DNA from: Candidatus Rokuibacteriota bacterium
Lineage (GTDB): Bacteria > Methylomirabilota > Methylomirabilia > Rokubacteriales > CSP1-6
DNA: 64,000 bases
NCBI GenBank assembly: GCA_030647435.1
Contig: JAUSJX010000031.1
Span: 1 to 64,000 of the forward strand
Direction of reading: 5' to 3'
Positions 1 to 10,186 of the stretch are shown here, in pieces. A model generated the notes under the pieces. It ran no database searches. It was not told the origin of the DNA and saw nothing but the letters and a program-made list of their open reading frames with translations. Each line of letters opens with the position of its first letter. The first letter of the stretch is position 1. The position numbers and the translations under genes were made by a program.

Positions 1-939
1 CCGGTCTCGATGGTGAAGGGCGCGCCGCAAGGCCGGGGGAATCGTCCGCGTCCGGGCGCCGATCTCCACGAGGCGCCCGTCCTCGTCGTGGCGCATGACC
101 ACGCGGCCGGCGTCGCACGCCAGGCGCCGGGACGTTTCCGCGGAAACGCGCACGCCGTCCTCGAGGACAGACTGGCCCGGCTGATCCGGCTCGGCCAGCG
201 CTTGGGCGTCGACGTGGACCACCACCTGGTAGCGCTCGCCCGGGGCGCCGGGGTCGAGCCCGTGATGGAGGGCCGTCTCCGCGAGCAGGGCCAGCGCATC
301 GGCCTGCTGCTGGGCCATCGAGGGCGTTTCCGCGGAAACGCCCATGGGCTTGGCGTCCCCGTCCGGCACGCGTGCCCGCTGGTACAGGGTCTCGCGCGCG
401 GCCGCGAGCGCCTGGGCGAGCAGCGCCCCGACCTCCGGCTCGAGCCGCCCCCTGAGGACCACCATGCCATCCTCGTCCTGGTAGACGTGAAGGGCTCGGC
501 TCGCATGCCGTAGGGCGGTTTCCCGAGCCTCGGCCCGCCGATCCACCCGCCGCCAGCCGCGCACGATCCGCTCGACATGGGCAGCCGTGCCCGCGCGCCC
601 CACGGCCAGGAGCCGCGCTTCGGTCTCCGGCGTGGCCACGCGCGTAAGGGCGCGGACCTTGGCGTAGGACAGCTCCCCACGGGCGAGGGCCTGGGTGAAG
701 AACGGCAGCGTCTCGAGCGCGCGCGCGACCCGCACCCGTTCACGGGCGGCGCCCAGATCGAGCCCGACCCGCCAGGAGAGCCAGGCGGCGCAGGAGCGGA
801 AACCCGAGTTCCAACCGCCTCGGGCGTCGAACTCCCGGATCATGGAGAGAAGGCGCGCGGTGGCTGCGTCGAGGTGTGCGGACAGCTCGGCGATCTCGTC
901 GCCGAGGCGGTCCAGCTCAGATGGCGAATGCGTCTGCAT
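1..939 (-). CDS. DUF222 / 13E12-repeat HNH endonuclease-like protein, C-terminus cut by window edge
   Basis: Reads on the minus strand from an ATG at 939 with GGAGG eight bases upstream, and stays open to base 1, so 313 codons are seen and the C-terminal part is missing. The N-terminal helices and the stretch around residues 200-290 (VSAETP, then VSAETSRRLACDAGRVVM) match the DUF222 domain of the 13E12-repeat family, in which an HNH nuclease domain normally follows. The HNH motif itself would lie outside the window, so nuclease activity cannot be confirmed. Family members are common and multi-copy in actinobacteria and in uncultured soil lineages; their role is unknown. The two VSAET segments are each encoded by the same 16-bp palindrome. 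Confidence 0.85.
   Translation of the reverse strand, partial: MQTHSPSELDRLGDEIAELSAHLDAATARLLSMIREFDARGGWNSGFRSCAAWLSWRVGLDLGAARERVRVARALETLPFFTQALARGELSYAKVRALTRVATPETEARLLAVGRAGTAAHVERIVRGWRRVDRRAEARETALRHASRALHVYQDEDGMVVLRGRLEPEVGALLAQALAAARETLYQRARVPDGDAKPMGVSAETPSMAQQQADALALLAETALHHGLDPGAPGERYQVVVHVDAQALAEPDQPGQSVLEDGVRVSAETSRRLACDAGRVVMRHDEDGRLVEIGARTRTIPPALRRALHHRDR
133..148. repeat. 16-bp perfect palindrome CGTTTCCGCGGAAACG, copy 1
   Basis: Perfect palindrome lying inside the DUF222 gene, encoding VSAET in the DUF222 motif VSAETSRRLACDAG. An identical 16-mer lies at 325-340. Confidence 0.9.
325..340. repeat. 16-bp perfect palindrome CGTTTCCGCGGAAACG, copy 2
   Basis: Same palindrome as at 133-148, again in phase to encode VSAET (in MGVSAETP). 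Identical codons for an identical pentapeptide at two sites 192 bp apart point to either DNA-level constraint or a short internal conversion. Confidence 0.9.
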
Positions 940-1191
940 GGCGAGCCCTCCTTCTGCTGAGGCGACTCTACACCCTGGTTTTCGTGCCCCTGGGGAGCGT
1001 CCGGGACGGGAGATCTCAGGACGCGAAATGATTTTTGATCGGGTCCAGCGCGATCGCGTAGCGGTGGACCCCTGTGTGCTCATGGGCCCGCACTTGCCGG
1101 GGGCTGCCGCCGAATGACCGCGTCACCCGGCCGAGGGCTGTCAAGCGGAAAAGCGTGGGATTCCGACGTTTGGTGTATCCATTCGCGTACA

Positions 1192-1482
1192 TTGACCTGG
1201 CGGGTGATTCTTCCCCTCTGCCTACCCGGCTTCATGTCCGCCGGCATCTTCGCCTTCCCGGTGTCACAGAACGAGTTCCTCTACGCGCTCCTCTTCCTCA
1301 GCCGCTCGAACGCGCGCACCGTGCCGATCGGCGTCGTGGGCGAGCCGATCCGCGGCGCCGCCTTCTGCGGGGGCCAGCTGATGGCCGGCGCGCTCCTGGG
1401 CTCCATCCCCGTCGCCCTCATCTACTCCTTCTTCGTGAGGTTCTACGTCGCGGGCCTCACCGCCGGCGCCGTGAAGGGGTAG
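1192..1482 (+). pseudogene. C-terminal remnant of a MalG-type carbohydrate ABC transporter permease
   Basis: About 97 codons from TLTWRVILPLCLPG through QNEFLYALLFLS to the stop after AGAVKG match the last third of MalG-like inner-membrane permeases, from just after the EAA loop to the C-terminus. Intact proteins have about 270-300 residues with six membrane helices; here only the last helices remain and no binding-protein, ATPase or partner permease gene is nearby. In-frame codons run upstream to an ATG at 1114, but that part has no permease character and the similarity starts abruptly near 1190. I read it as debris of a deleted transporter operon. Bases 940-1191 hold nothing else I recognise. 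Confidence 0.75.
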
Positions 1483-1704
1483 GGCAGGAGCAAGGCCCGC
1501 GGCGATACTCGCTCCTCGCTCCCGGTCTCGAGTACGAGCCCGACCCCCTCACCAAGAAGGGCTTTTGTCACCTGATCAAGACGTATGTGTCCAGGAAGAT
1601 CGAAGAGGAGACTGGCTGGATTGGGATCTGATTCGGCCCCTCCAGGGTCGACAGCCTCGGCCGGGCATTCTGCCAAGTGAGTCGAACGTCGGAATCGCTT
1701 GAAT

Positions 1705-2220
1705 TTATTCCTTCTTCGGTGGCTGTAGCCGTTCTCTAAGCTTTGAATGGACCTTGGATTCATCTAGGAAACCCGACTCAAGCCCTTCTTTGAGGAGCCG
1801 TTCTACGTCGGGCGCAAGAAGGCGATCGAGTTCGCTGGTGCTTTTTATGAGGCCCACGAGCGCAAAGATTTTGTCCGCAGTGAGTTCGAGAAGATTGTGA
1901 TGCCAACGATTCGAGGCGTCTTGGTCGGGGCACGTTTCAGGAGCGCTTTCGACCTTTATACCGAGTCCGCGGACTGCACCTTCTTCGATCAACGCATAGT
2001 CATACTTATCAAGGTGCTGTCTACCGGCAGCGAGGGCCGCTACGACTCGTCCAACATTGGACTTATCGTCGGCAATCCACCACAGTGAAAGTGCTGACGA
2101 CGGCGTCGGAGCTAGGTCCCCGAGCGGGGCCGCCGGGACTGCGCCCGGGGGTAGCCACGAGGGATCGCCGGCACCCCAGTCCCACCTCCTCTTGTTGATC
2201 GAGCGGAACAGATAAGGCAC
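1705..2220 (-). CDS. Hypothetical protein, third gene of an unknown three-gene operon
   Basis: A 171-residue protein starting at a GTG directly after the stop codon of the gene upstream (0 bp gap), so it is very likely translationally linked to it. I do not recognise the family. Visible features are a Trp-rich N-terminus (RRWDWGAGDPSW, SLWWIADD), a mixed middle, and a predicted helical C-terminal third ending in a basic/proline tail (RLQPPKKE). There is no signal peptide or membrane segment. GC is clearly lower than in the metabolic genes around it, as in the other two genes of the operon, which suggests joint acquisition. Bases 1483-1704 downstream hold no gene I can support. Confidence 0.6.
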   Translation of the reverse strand: MPYLFRSINKRRWDWGAGDPSWLPPGAVPAAPLGDLAPTPSSALSLWWIADDKSNVGRVVAALAAGRQHLDKYDYALIEEGAVRGLGIKVESAPETCPDQDASNRWHHNLLELTADKIFALVGLIKSTSELDRLLAPDVERLLKEGLESGFLDESKVHSKLRERLQPPKKE

Positions 2221-2958
2221 TTAGGAACGGCGAGATAGGTAGTTGGCAGCCTGCTTCAAATCCTCGCGGAGAGATTCATTGGCTTCGTTCGAGGCTGCTT
2301 CCTCGAGTGCGCGGGCCGCGAGTGGCGAACCAAGCTCAACAAGGCCGAGAGCAGCTCCATCCCTAACCGTCGCTGATGGCGCGTCCAGCACTCGAATCAA
2401 TAGTCGCAGTCTTCCGTGAAGCGATTCGCGGTCTTCGAGCCTGCCGATCCACCTGAACGCATGCGATAGCACCTCGGGATCAACGGCCGTAGCTGCAGCG
2501 AATAAGGCAAGTTTCCCAAGTCCTACCTCGCCAAAGTCCTTGACGCATGCAGCGAGCTTGATGCCGAGTGGCAGTGTCATTCCATCGTGAATGTCATCCG
2601 TCGGCATGCACGTCAATGCATTCATTAAGACGCGCTGAAGGACCTCTTCCCTCGCAGGAGCGTGGGCTGTCTGATTGTTCGATTGGACCCAGCACCAGGT
2701 GCGTAGAGAATTATGTGCCCGTTCATCATGAATGATCGGCGGGATGCCCAAATACAATGCCGCAACAAGCCCACGAAAGGCGCGCGATACTGCGCCCTCT
2801 GTCTGCGTTGCGGCACCGGCGGCAGTTGCGGTTGTAGGCCCTTCACGCGATACGATATTGGGCTCAGATTTCGTCAGCGCTTCTCCCGACAAGCCGATGA
2901 CTCTGTTAGATTCGAAGAGATTCGTCGAGCTTGACGGTATGGGCGAATTGACATTCAC
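2221..2958 (-). CDS. HEAT-repeat-like protein, second gene of the unknown operon
   Basis: A 245-residue protein starting at a GTG that overlaps the upstream stop by four bases (GTGA). The first 60 residues are Ser/Thr/Ala-rich and look disordered. Residues of about 100-240 are all-helical, and the last part has the typical HEAT pattern (DAPSATVRDGAALGLVELG, then a helix of alanines and leucines). HEAT repeats serve as protein-protein scaffolds, so a structural or adaptor role inside a complex of the three products is a fair guess but is inference. No catalytic motif is visible. GC is near 50-55 percent, well below the flanking leu genes. Confidence 0.6.
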   Translation of the reverse strand: MNVNSPIPSSSTNLFESNRVIGLSGEALTKSEPNIVSREGPTTATAAGAATQTEGAVSRAFRGLVAALYLGIPPIIHDERAHNSLRTWCWVQSNNQTAHAPAREEVLQRVLMNALTCMPTDDIHDGMTLPLGIKLAACVKDFGEVGLGKLALFAAATAVDPEVLSHAFRWIGRLEDRESLHGRLRLLIRVLDAPSATVRDGAALGLVELGSPLAARALEEAASNEANESLREDLKQAANYLSRRS

Positions 2959-3734
2959 GGTACGTCGCCTTTGGCAAGAATCTCCATCGCGAGCCGTTCT
3001 AATTCGCTAAATACCGCAGAAGTATCTTTGGATGTAAAGATCCCGGTGAATGTAGGTACGGTATTGATATCGAGATCGACCGAACAAGCATACTGCTCAC
3101 CTATCACGGCCGAGGAGCTCGGATCAGCAGGCAGGCCAGCGACCGTAGTTAACTTTTGCACAGCCCAGGTCGATAACCTGTTGATTCGCAGATCCGGGAT
3201 TTCAGTCACAGACCGACGTGGTCGATTGATTCGGTAGAGAAAATCTGAAGAGTTGTGCGGATCAATCTTCAGGGCATGTAGAAATGACGCAAGCGTTTCG
3301 TACCCTTTCGTGTGGTCGTCGACCGGGAGCAATGCTGTCACCCCGAAGGCGAGTCGACTAGCAGCAGGACATGTTGTCGATCGGAGCCAGCGATTCAGAA
3401 GCCCAAGGAAGGGTTTCGAAACTTCCTCAACCGTGCTAACGGTTGGAAGGTCGACGGGTAGATCCTTCGGAGGATCGGGGGTCACCTGCCATTGGATCAC
3501 TCCGAGAGGATTTATGGACAGCGAGAACCTTCCTCCACCTTCAAACGCCCCTTCTTCCTGGCGCTGCCGGGTTGCTGGCCGGACGGACCTCGTTTCCGGC
3601 TCTCCGCCAACGGCGTCCGCCCACCATGAATCGGCTGTAACCGGCAGGCCGGGTGCCGGAAACACAGTCGCTCTCATGAGTTGGGTGAGCCAACCAGATA
3701 CTGGCGCGATCGGTGATCCTTGTGTGGCGCTCAT
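2955..3734 (-). CDS. Hypothetical protein, first gene of the unknown three-gene operon
   Basis: A 259-residue protein from an ATG at 3734. I do not recognise a named family. It contains two basic stretches in its second half (FLYRINRPRRS, LRINRLSTW) followed by a short region with strand character (SVDLDINTVPTFTG) and a C-terminal helix. The N-terminal 70 residues, rich in Trp, Pro and Arg, may be partly disordered. It is the promoter-proximal gene; its stop overlaps the start of the HEAT-like gene. A role of this protein as an effector or sensor partnered by the other two cannot be shown from the sequence. Bases 3735-3960, its upstream region, contain no other gene. Confidence 0.6.
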   Translation of the reverse strand: MSATQGSPIAPVSGWLTQLMRATVFPAPGLPVTADSWWADAVGGEPETRSVRPATRQRQEEGAFEGGGRFSLSINPLGVIQWQVTPDPPKDLPVDLPTVSTVEEVSKPFLGLLNRWLRSTTCPAASRLAFGVTALLPVDDHTKGYETLASFLHALKIDPHNSSDFLYRINRPRRSVTEIPDLRINRLSTWAVQKLTTVAGLPADPSSSAVIGEQYACSVDLDINTVPTFTGIFTSKDTSAVFSELERLAMEILAKGDVP

Positions 3735-3960
3735 AGATCTTTGTACGTATATGAGTCAAGCATCGTTTAGGGCGTAGTCGGAACAGCGGTGTCTTTGCTG
3801 GCTGCATGCCAATGTCCGCGACTATGCACATGAACAGCCGATGAGTGGTTTGCCTCCGGCGGCATTCTCGCCCATCAGAAGGTCGAGGAACAGACATTCG
3901 GACGCTAGGGTTGTTACTTAGCTCACAACGGTGATTGGGAGCACGTCACCCCCGCGCGGC

Positions 3961-4560
3961 TCAGTACCCGCTAACGTACGGCAGCTTCGCGGCCGTCGCC
4001 TCGATCGCCGCGCCTGCTTCGATCAGCACCGCCGTCGAGTCCCAGGTGCCAGCGACGAGCTGGTTGCGGGGGCCGTCGGGCACGGTGGCCTTGATGACGC
4101 GGTCGCCGAAGCGGACCTCCTGCTTTTCCACGTCCACCGTCAGCGGGGTCTTGGGCTCGCGGCCGATGGCCTTCTGGAGCCACTCGAGATCGGCCTGCGT
4201 CGCCACCAGGCAGGGGATGCCGAGCATCACGCAGTTGCCGAAGAAGATCTCGCCGAAGGAGCCGCCGACGATGGCGCTGATGCCCCAGCGCATGAGGGCT
4301 TGGGGCGCATGCTCGCGGGAAGACCCGCAGCCGAAGTTCTGGCCGACCACCAGCACGGAGGCGCCCTTGTAGACGGGCTGGTTGAAGGGGTGCTCGGGGT
4401 TCTGCTTCTTCGCGTCCTCGAAGGCATGCTCGCCCATGCCCTCGAAGGTGACGGCCTTCAGAAAGCGCGCGGGGATGATGCGGTCGGTGTCGATGTCGTT
4501 GCCGGTGACAGGGATGCCGCGGCCCGACAGCTGGCGGCGCTTGAAATCGGTCGTGGTCAT
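3961..4560 (-). CDS. leuD: 3-isopropylmalate dehydratase small subunit
   Basis: A 199-residue LeuD, the small swivel subunit that with LeuC isomerises 2-isopropylmalate to 3-isopropylmalate in leucine biosynthesis in the cytoplasm. The family signatures are present: [15 protein letters not shown] near residue 20, [14 protein letters not shown] near residue 75, and [11 protein letters not shown] in the second half. The length is typical of the bacterial subunit. Its ATG overlaps the leuC stop by four bases, giving translational coupling and a 1:1 supply. leuB is not in the window, and leuA lies about 8 kb away under its own leader. Confidence 0.96.
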   Translation of the reverse strand: MTTTDFKRRQLSGRGIPVTGNDIDTDRIIPARFLKAVTFEGMGEHAFEDAKKQNPEHPFNQPVYKGASVLVVGQNFGCGSSREHAPQALMRWGISAIVGGSFGEIFFGNCVMLGIPCLVATQADLEWLQKAIGREPKTPLTVDVEKQEVRFGDRVIKATVPDGPRNQLVAGTWDSTAVLIEAGAAIEATAAKLPYVSGY

Positions 4561-5960
4561 TTCAGGATCTCCCTTACGTCGGTGACGGCGCCGGTGATGG
4601 CGGCAGCGGCGACCATGGCCGGGCTCATGAGCAGGGTGCGCCCCGTGGGGCTGCCCTGCCGCCCGATGAAGTTGCGGTTGCTGGACGACGCGCTCATCTC
4701 GCGCCCCTGCAGCTTGTCCTCGTTCATGCCGAGGCACATCGAGCAGCCGGCCTTGCGCCACTGAAAGCCCGCGGCCAGGAAGATCTCGTGCAGGCCCTCG
4801 GCCTCGGCGGCTTTGGCGACCTGCTGCGAGCCGGGCACGATGAGCGCGCGGACGTGGCTTGCGACCTTGCCCTTTTTCGCCACCTCGGCGGCGATCCGAA
4901 GATCGGAGAGGCGGCCGTTGGTGCACGAGCCCACGAACGCCACGTCGATCTTCGCGCCCTTGATCGGCTGGCCCGCCGCGAAGCCCATGTGCGCGAGCGC
5001 CTCGCGGAAGGTGGGCCGCTCGGCCTCGGGCTGGTCCTCGGGCGCCGGGATCTTTTCGCTGACGCCCACCGACATGCCCGGATTGATGCCCCACGTCACC
5101 ACGGGCTCGATGGCCCCGCCGTCGAGGTGCTTGACGTCGTCGAACGCGGCGCCCGGCTCGGTCGCGATCGTCTTCCACCACGCGGCCGCGCGGTCGAATG
5201 CCGCGCCCTGCGGCGCATAGGGCCGGCCGCGGAGGTACTCGATGGTGGTCGCGTCGGGATTGACGTAGCCGAAGCGCGCGCCGCCCTCGATGGACATGTT
5301 GCAGAGGGTGAGGCGCTCTTCCATGGTCATGCGGTCGATGGTGTCCCCGGCGTACTCGTAGGCGTAGCCCACGCCGCCCTTCACGCCGAGCGTGCCGATG
5401 ATGGCGAGGATCACGTCCTTGGCGTAGACGCCCTTGGCGAGCACGCCCTCCACCCGCACCTGGCGCAGCTTGGGCTTGGCCATGGAGAGGCACTGGGTCG
5501 CCAGAATGTCGCGAACCTGGGTCGTCCCGATGCCGAAGGCGATGGCGCCGACGGCGCCGTGGGTGGACGTGTGGCTGTCGCCGCAGGCGATGGTCATGCC
5601 CGGCTGGCTGAGGCCCAGCTCAGGCCCGATCACGTGCACGATGCCCTGCTTGCCGGTCGCCATGTCGAAGAGCGGCAGACCGAACTCCTTGATGTTCCGG
5701 TACATGTGCGCCGCCATCTCCTCTGCCTCGGGGTCGGCGTAGGGGCGGCGTTGGTCGGTCGTCGGGATGATGTGGTCGAGCGTGCCGAAGGTCCGCTCGG
5801 GCATACGCACCTTGAGCTTGAGATCCTTGAGCATCTGGAAGGCCTGCGGCGTCGTCACCTCGTGGATGAGGTGCAGGCCGATCAGGAGCTGGGTCTGGCC
5901 GGACGGCAGGGTCCGGACCGAGTGCGCTTCCCATACCTTGTCGAGCAGTGTGCGTGCCAT
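4557..5960 (-). CDS. leuC: 3-isopropylmalate dehydratase large subunit
   Basis: A 467-residue LeuC of normal length. It carries the aconitase-type [4Fe-4S] cysteines: SCTNGR near residue 346 and GCSMCLGMN near residues 405-408, plus [12 protein letters not shown] near 130 for substrate binding. The start ATG at 5960 has GGAGG at optimal spacing. It forms an operon with leuD and is transcribed divergently from the amidase gene, with only 29 bp between the two start codons, so the promoters must overlap or lie within the neighbouring gene. I saw no leucine leader peptide upstream here, unlike leuA. Confidence 0.97.
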   Translation of the reverse strand: MARTLLDKVWEAHSVRTLPSGQTQLLIGLHLIHEVTTPQAFQMLKDLKLKVRMPERTFGTLDHIIPTTDQRRPYADPEAEEMAAHMYRNIKEFGLPLFDMATGKQGIVHVIGPELGLSQPGMTIACGDSHTSTHGAVGAIAFGIGTTQVRDILATQCLSMAKPKLRQVRVEGVLAKGVYAKDVILAIIGTLGVKGGVGYAYEYAGDTIDRMTMEERLTLCNMSIEGGARFGYVNPDATTIEYLRGRPYAPQGAAFDRAAAWWKTIATEPGAAFDDVKHLDGGAIEPVVTWGINPGMSVGVSEKIPAPEDQPEAERPTFREALAHMGFAAGQPIKGAKIDVAFVGSCTNGRLSDLRIAAEVAKKGKVASHVRALIVPGSQQVAKAAEAEGLHEIFLAAGFQWRKAGCSMCLGMNEDKLQGREMSASSSNRNFIGRQGSPTGRTLLMSPAMVAAAAITGAVTDVREILK

Positions 5961-5989
5961 GGCAATCCTCCGCCGGGTATCATACCCAT

Positions 5990-7633
5990 ATGTCCACAGA
6001 AGTCCACGACCTCTCTATAGCCGAGCTCTCGGGGCTGATCGCGGCGCGCAAGCTGTCGCCCGTGGAGCTGGTCGACGCGCTGATCCGTCGCGTCGAGGCA
6101 TTCGACGCGCAGACGCAGGCGTTCATCACGCGCACCTTCGACCTGGCCCGCCGTCAGGCCCGGCAGGCCGAGGCCGAGATCGCGACGGGCAAGTACCGCG
6201 GCGCGCTCCACGGCATCCCCTTCGCGCTCAAGGACATCTACGACACGCAAGGCATCCTCACCTCCGGCCACTCGCGGGTCTTCATCAATCGGATCCCGTC
6301 GGAGGATGCCACCGCGACGACCCGGCTCTACGACGCCGGCGCCATCCTGTTAGGAAAACTGGCCACGCATGAGATGGCGCACGCGGGGCCCTCGTTCGAT
6401 CTGCCCTGGCCTCCGGCGCGGAACCCGTGGAACCTCGCCCGCTTCACAGGCGGCTCGTCGAGCGGATCGGGCGCCGCCGTCGCGGCCGGCTTGGTTCCGG
6501 TGGCCCTCGGCTCCGACACCGGTGGATCGATCCGCGGCCCGGCGTCCCTCTGCGGCGTCGTCGGACTCATGCCGACGTTCGGGCTGGTGAGCCGGGCGGG
6601 CGTGATCACCAACTCCTACACGTTCGATCACTGCGGGCCGCTCGCGCGGACCGTGGACGATTGCGCGCTGGTGCTGGAGGCCCTCGCCGGCTACGACCCG
6701 AAGGATGCGGGGAGCCTCCAGCGGCCGATCCCTCCGTACCGTCAGGCGCTCGGCCAGGATCTGCGCGGGCTCAGGATCGGCGTCCTGCGTCACCACTGGG
6801 AGGAGGACATTCCGGCGTCCGAGGACGTGCGCCGGGCCATGGACGCCGCGCTCGATGTCCTGCGCCGGCTCGGCGCCCTACTCGAGGAATGCCGCGTGCG
6901 GCCGCTCGGCAGCTACTTCGATGTCAAGATCATCATCGCCGAGAGCGAGATCTTCAGCGTCCACCAGAAGAACCTGGTCTCCCGGCCCAAGGACTTCGGC
7001 GCCAACTTTCTCTCGCGCGTGCTGCCGTCCGTGCTCTTTACCGCCCACGACTACGTCCAGGCCACGCGCGAGCATCGGCGGATGATGGTGGAGATGGAGC
7101 CGGTCTATGCAAAGTTCGACGCCTTCGTCACCGCCGGCATGGGCGAGGCCCCGGCGCTGGCGGACTACCGCAGCGTGTCGTTCTGGCAGAAGCCGAGCCC
7201 GCTCACCGCCTGGAACGTAACCGGCCAGCCCGTCCTGGCGCTTCCCAACGGATTTGGAAGAAACGGCCTCCCGCTCGGCATGCAGGTGGTCGGCCGGCCA
7301 TTCGGTGAGACGACGATCCTGCGCATCGGCCAGGCCTACGAGCGCGCCACGGAGTGGCACACGCGGCGCCCCCAGCTCGTGCCTGGGACGGTAGCGCCGG
7401 ACGTCGTCCCTCCGCCGGTTCTCTCAGTGCCCGACGGCCGGGCCGACGCCCAAACGCGCGATCTCTGCGTGCAAGGCGCCCGGCGGGCGGGCCTGCGGCT
7501 CGACGATCTGATGCTGGCCCAGCTCCTGGAGGGAGCGCCGTACGCGCTGGACATGGTGCGGCGCCTCCGCCGCGACCACGACATTCACCACGAGCCCGCG
7601 AACGTCTTCAGCTTTCCTGCGGCCGACCACTAA
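5990..7633 (+). CDS. Amidase (amidase signature family, GatA/AtzF-like)
   Basis: A 547-residue amidase-signature hydrolase with the Ser-cisSer-Lys triad visible: Lys in FALKDIYDT near residue 80, the Gly/Ser signature [17 protein letters not shown] around 150-167 (cis-Ser), and the nucleophile Ser in [13 protein letters not shown] near 180. The last 100 residues go beyond the amidase domain. An in-frame ATG at 5948 exists, but the ATG at 5990 gives the normal family N-terminus ([24 protein letters not shown]). The natural substrate cannot be read; absence of gatB and gatC nearby argues against Glu-tRNA amidotransferase. An HpcH-type aldolase follows 10 bp downstream, suggesting a catabolic pair. 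Confidence 0.9.
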   Translation: MSTEVHDLSIAELSGLIAARKLSPVELVDALIRRVEAFDAQTQAFITRTFDLARRQARQAEAEIATGKYRGALHGIPFALKDIYDTQGILTSGHSRVFINRIPSEDATATTRLYDAGAILLGKLATHEMAHAGPSFDLPWPPARNPWNLARFTGGSSSGSGAAVAAGLVPVALGSDTGGSIRGPASLCGVVGLMPTFGLVSRAGVITNSYTFDHCGPLARTVDDCALVLEALAGYDPKDAGSLQRPIPPYRQALGQDLRGLRIGVLRHHWEEDIPASEDVRRAMDAALDVLRRLGALLEECRVRPLGSYFDVKIIIAESEIFSVHQKNLVSRPKDFGANFLSRVLPSVLFTAHDYVQATREHRRMMVEMEPVYAKFDAFVTAGMGEAPALADYRSVSFWQKPSPLTAWNVTGQPVLALPNGFGRNGLPLGMQVVGRPFGETTILRIGQAYERATEWHTRRPQLVPGTVAPDVVPPPVLSVPDGRADAQTRDLCVQGARRAGLRLDDLMLAQLLEGAPYALDMVRRLRRDHDIHHEPANVFSFPAADH

Positions 7634-7643
7634 GGGAGACGCC

Positions 7644-8402
7644 GTGAAGATCCGACCGAATCGCGTGAAGCAGCAGCTCGCCGCTGGGAAGGTCGCCACG
7701 ATCGTGGCCGGCACCAATGAACCGGATCTGATCGATCAACTCGGCCCGCTGGGCGTGGACGGCATCTGGCTGGAGGGCGAGCACGGCGGCGTCGACTTTG
7801 CCGACCTCGGCAATCTGACGCGGGCCTGCGACCTCTGGGGCGTGACCTCGGTCGTTCGGGTGATGGACAACGACTACGCCACGATCTACCGCACGCTCGA
7901 TCGGGGCGCCCAGGGCATCGTGGTGCCGCACGTCAACACCCGCGCCGAGGCCAAGGCGGCCGTCGAGGCCGCGAAGTTCGCGCCGCTCGGCAAGCGCGGC
8001 ATGTTCACGAGCCGGCAGGGCTTCGCCGTGGACGACTATCTCAAGACCGCCAACGACCAGAGCCTGCTGATCGTCCTGATCGAGGATATCGTCGCCGTCA
8101 ACAACCTCGACGAGATCCTCGCGGTAGACCACATCGACGTTTTCTTCGTGGCGCCGAACGACCTGGCGACCTCCATGGGCCACATCGGCAACATGGGCCA
8201 CCCGGAAGTCCAGCAGACGGTGGACGAGGCGATCACGAAGATCGTCCGGTCCGGCCACGTGGCCGGTACCCTCGTGAACTCCGGCAACGTGGAGCGCTAC
8301 ACGCGCCTGGGCGTGCGCGCGGTGATGACCAGCTTCTTCCCCTGGATCCAGGCCGGCGCGAAGGATCTGATCGAGCGTGCGGCGGAGGGCGCCCAAGGCT
8401 GA
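7644..8402 (+). CDS. HpcH/HpaI-family class II aldolase (citrate lyase beta-like)
   Basis: A 252-residue protein with the HpcH/HpaI fold: VDGIWLEGEHGGVDF near residues 38-52 (metal-binding Glu and nearby His), VPHVNTRAEAKAAVEAAKFAPLG (the region that handles pyruvate), and VLIEDIVAVNNLDEILAV with a second acidic ligand and FVAPNDLATSMG after it. Family enzymes reversibly join or split pyruvate or acetyl units and aldehydes. The start is a GTG with GGGAGAC upstream. It sits just behind the amidase, so the two may act in one degradation route; the substrate is unknown. Confidence 0.9.
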   Translation: MKIRPNRVKQQLAAGKVATIVAGTNEPDLIDQLGPLGVDGIWLEGEHGGVDFADLGNLTRACDLWGVTSVVRVMDNDYATIYRTLDRGAQGIVVPHVNTRAEAKAAVEAAKFAPLGKRGMFTSRQGFAVDDYLKTANDQSLLIVLIEDIVAVNNLDEILAVDHIDVFFVAPNDLATSMGHIGNMGHPEVQQTVDEAITKIVRSGHVAGTLVNSGNVERYTRLGVRAVMTSFFPWIQAGAKDLIERAAEGAQG

Positions 8403-8445
8403 CGGCGAGTGACGCTATCGGATGCGCTGGGCATATCTCCGGCGC

Positions 8446-10167
<1,722 letters not shown>

Positions 10168-10186
10168 CTAAACTCAGGAGGACGCG

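Noticed and set aside
10-960. Plus-strand frames at the left end
   Set aside because: They are the complement of the DUF222 gene, which shows clear family motifs on the minus strand.
5961-5989. A leucine attenuator before leuC
   Set aside because: The gap to the divergent amidase is only 29 bp and no Leu-rich leader or terminator stem is seen there.
4788-6020. Plus-strand frame of 410 codons across leuC
   Set aside because: Antisense to leuC with low-complexity composition (Ala, Gly, His, Arg runs); leuC has all family motifs.
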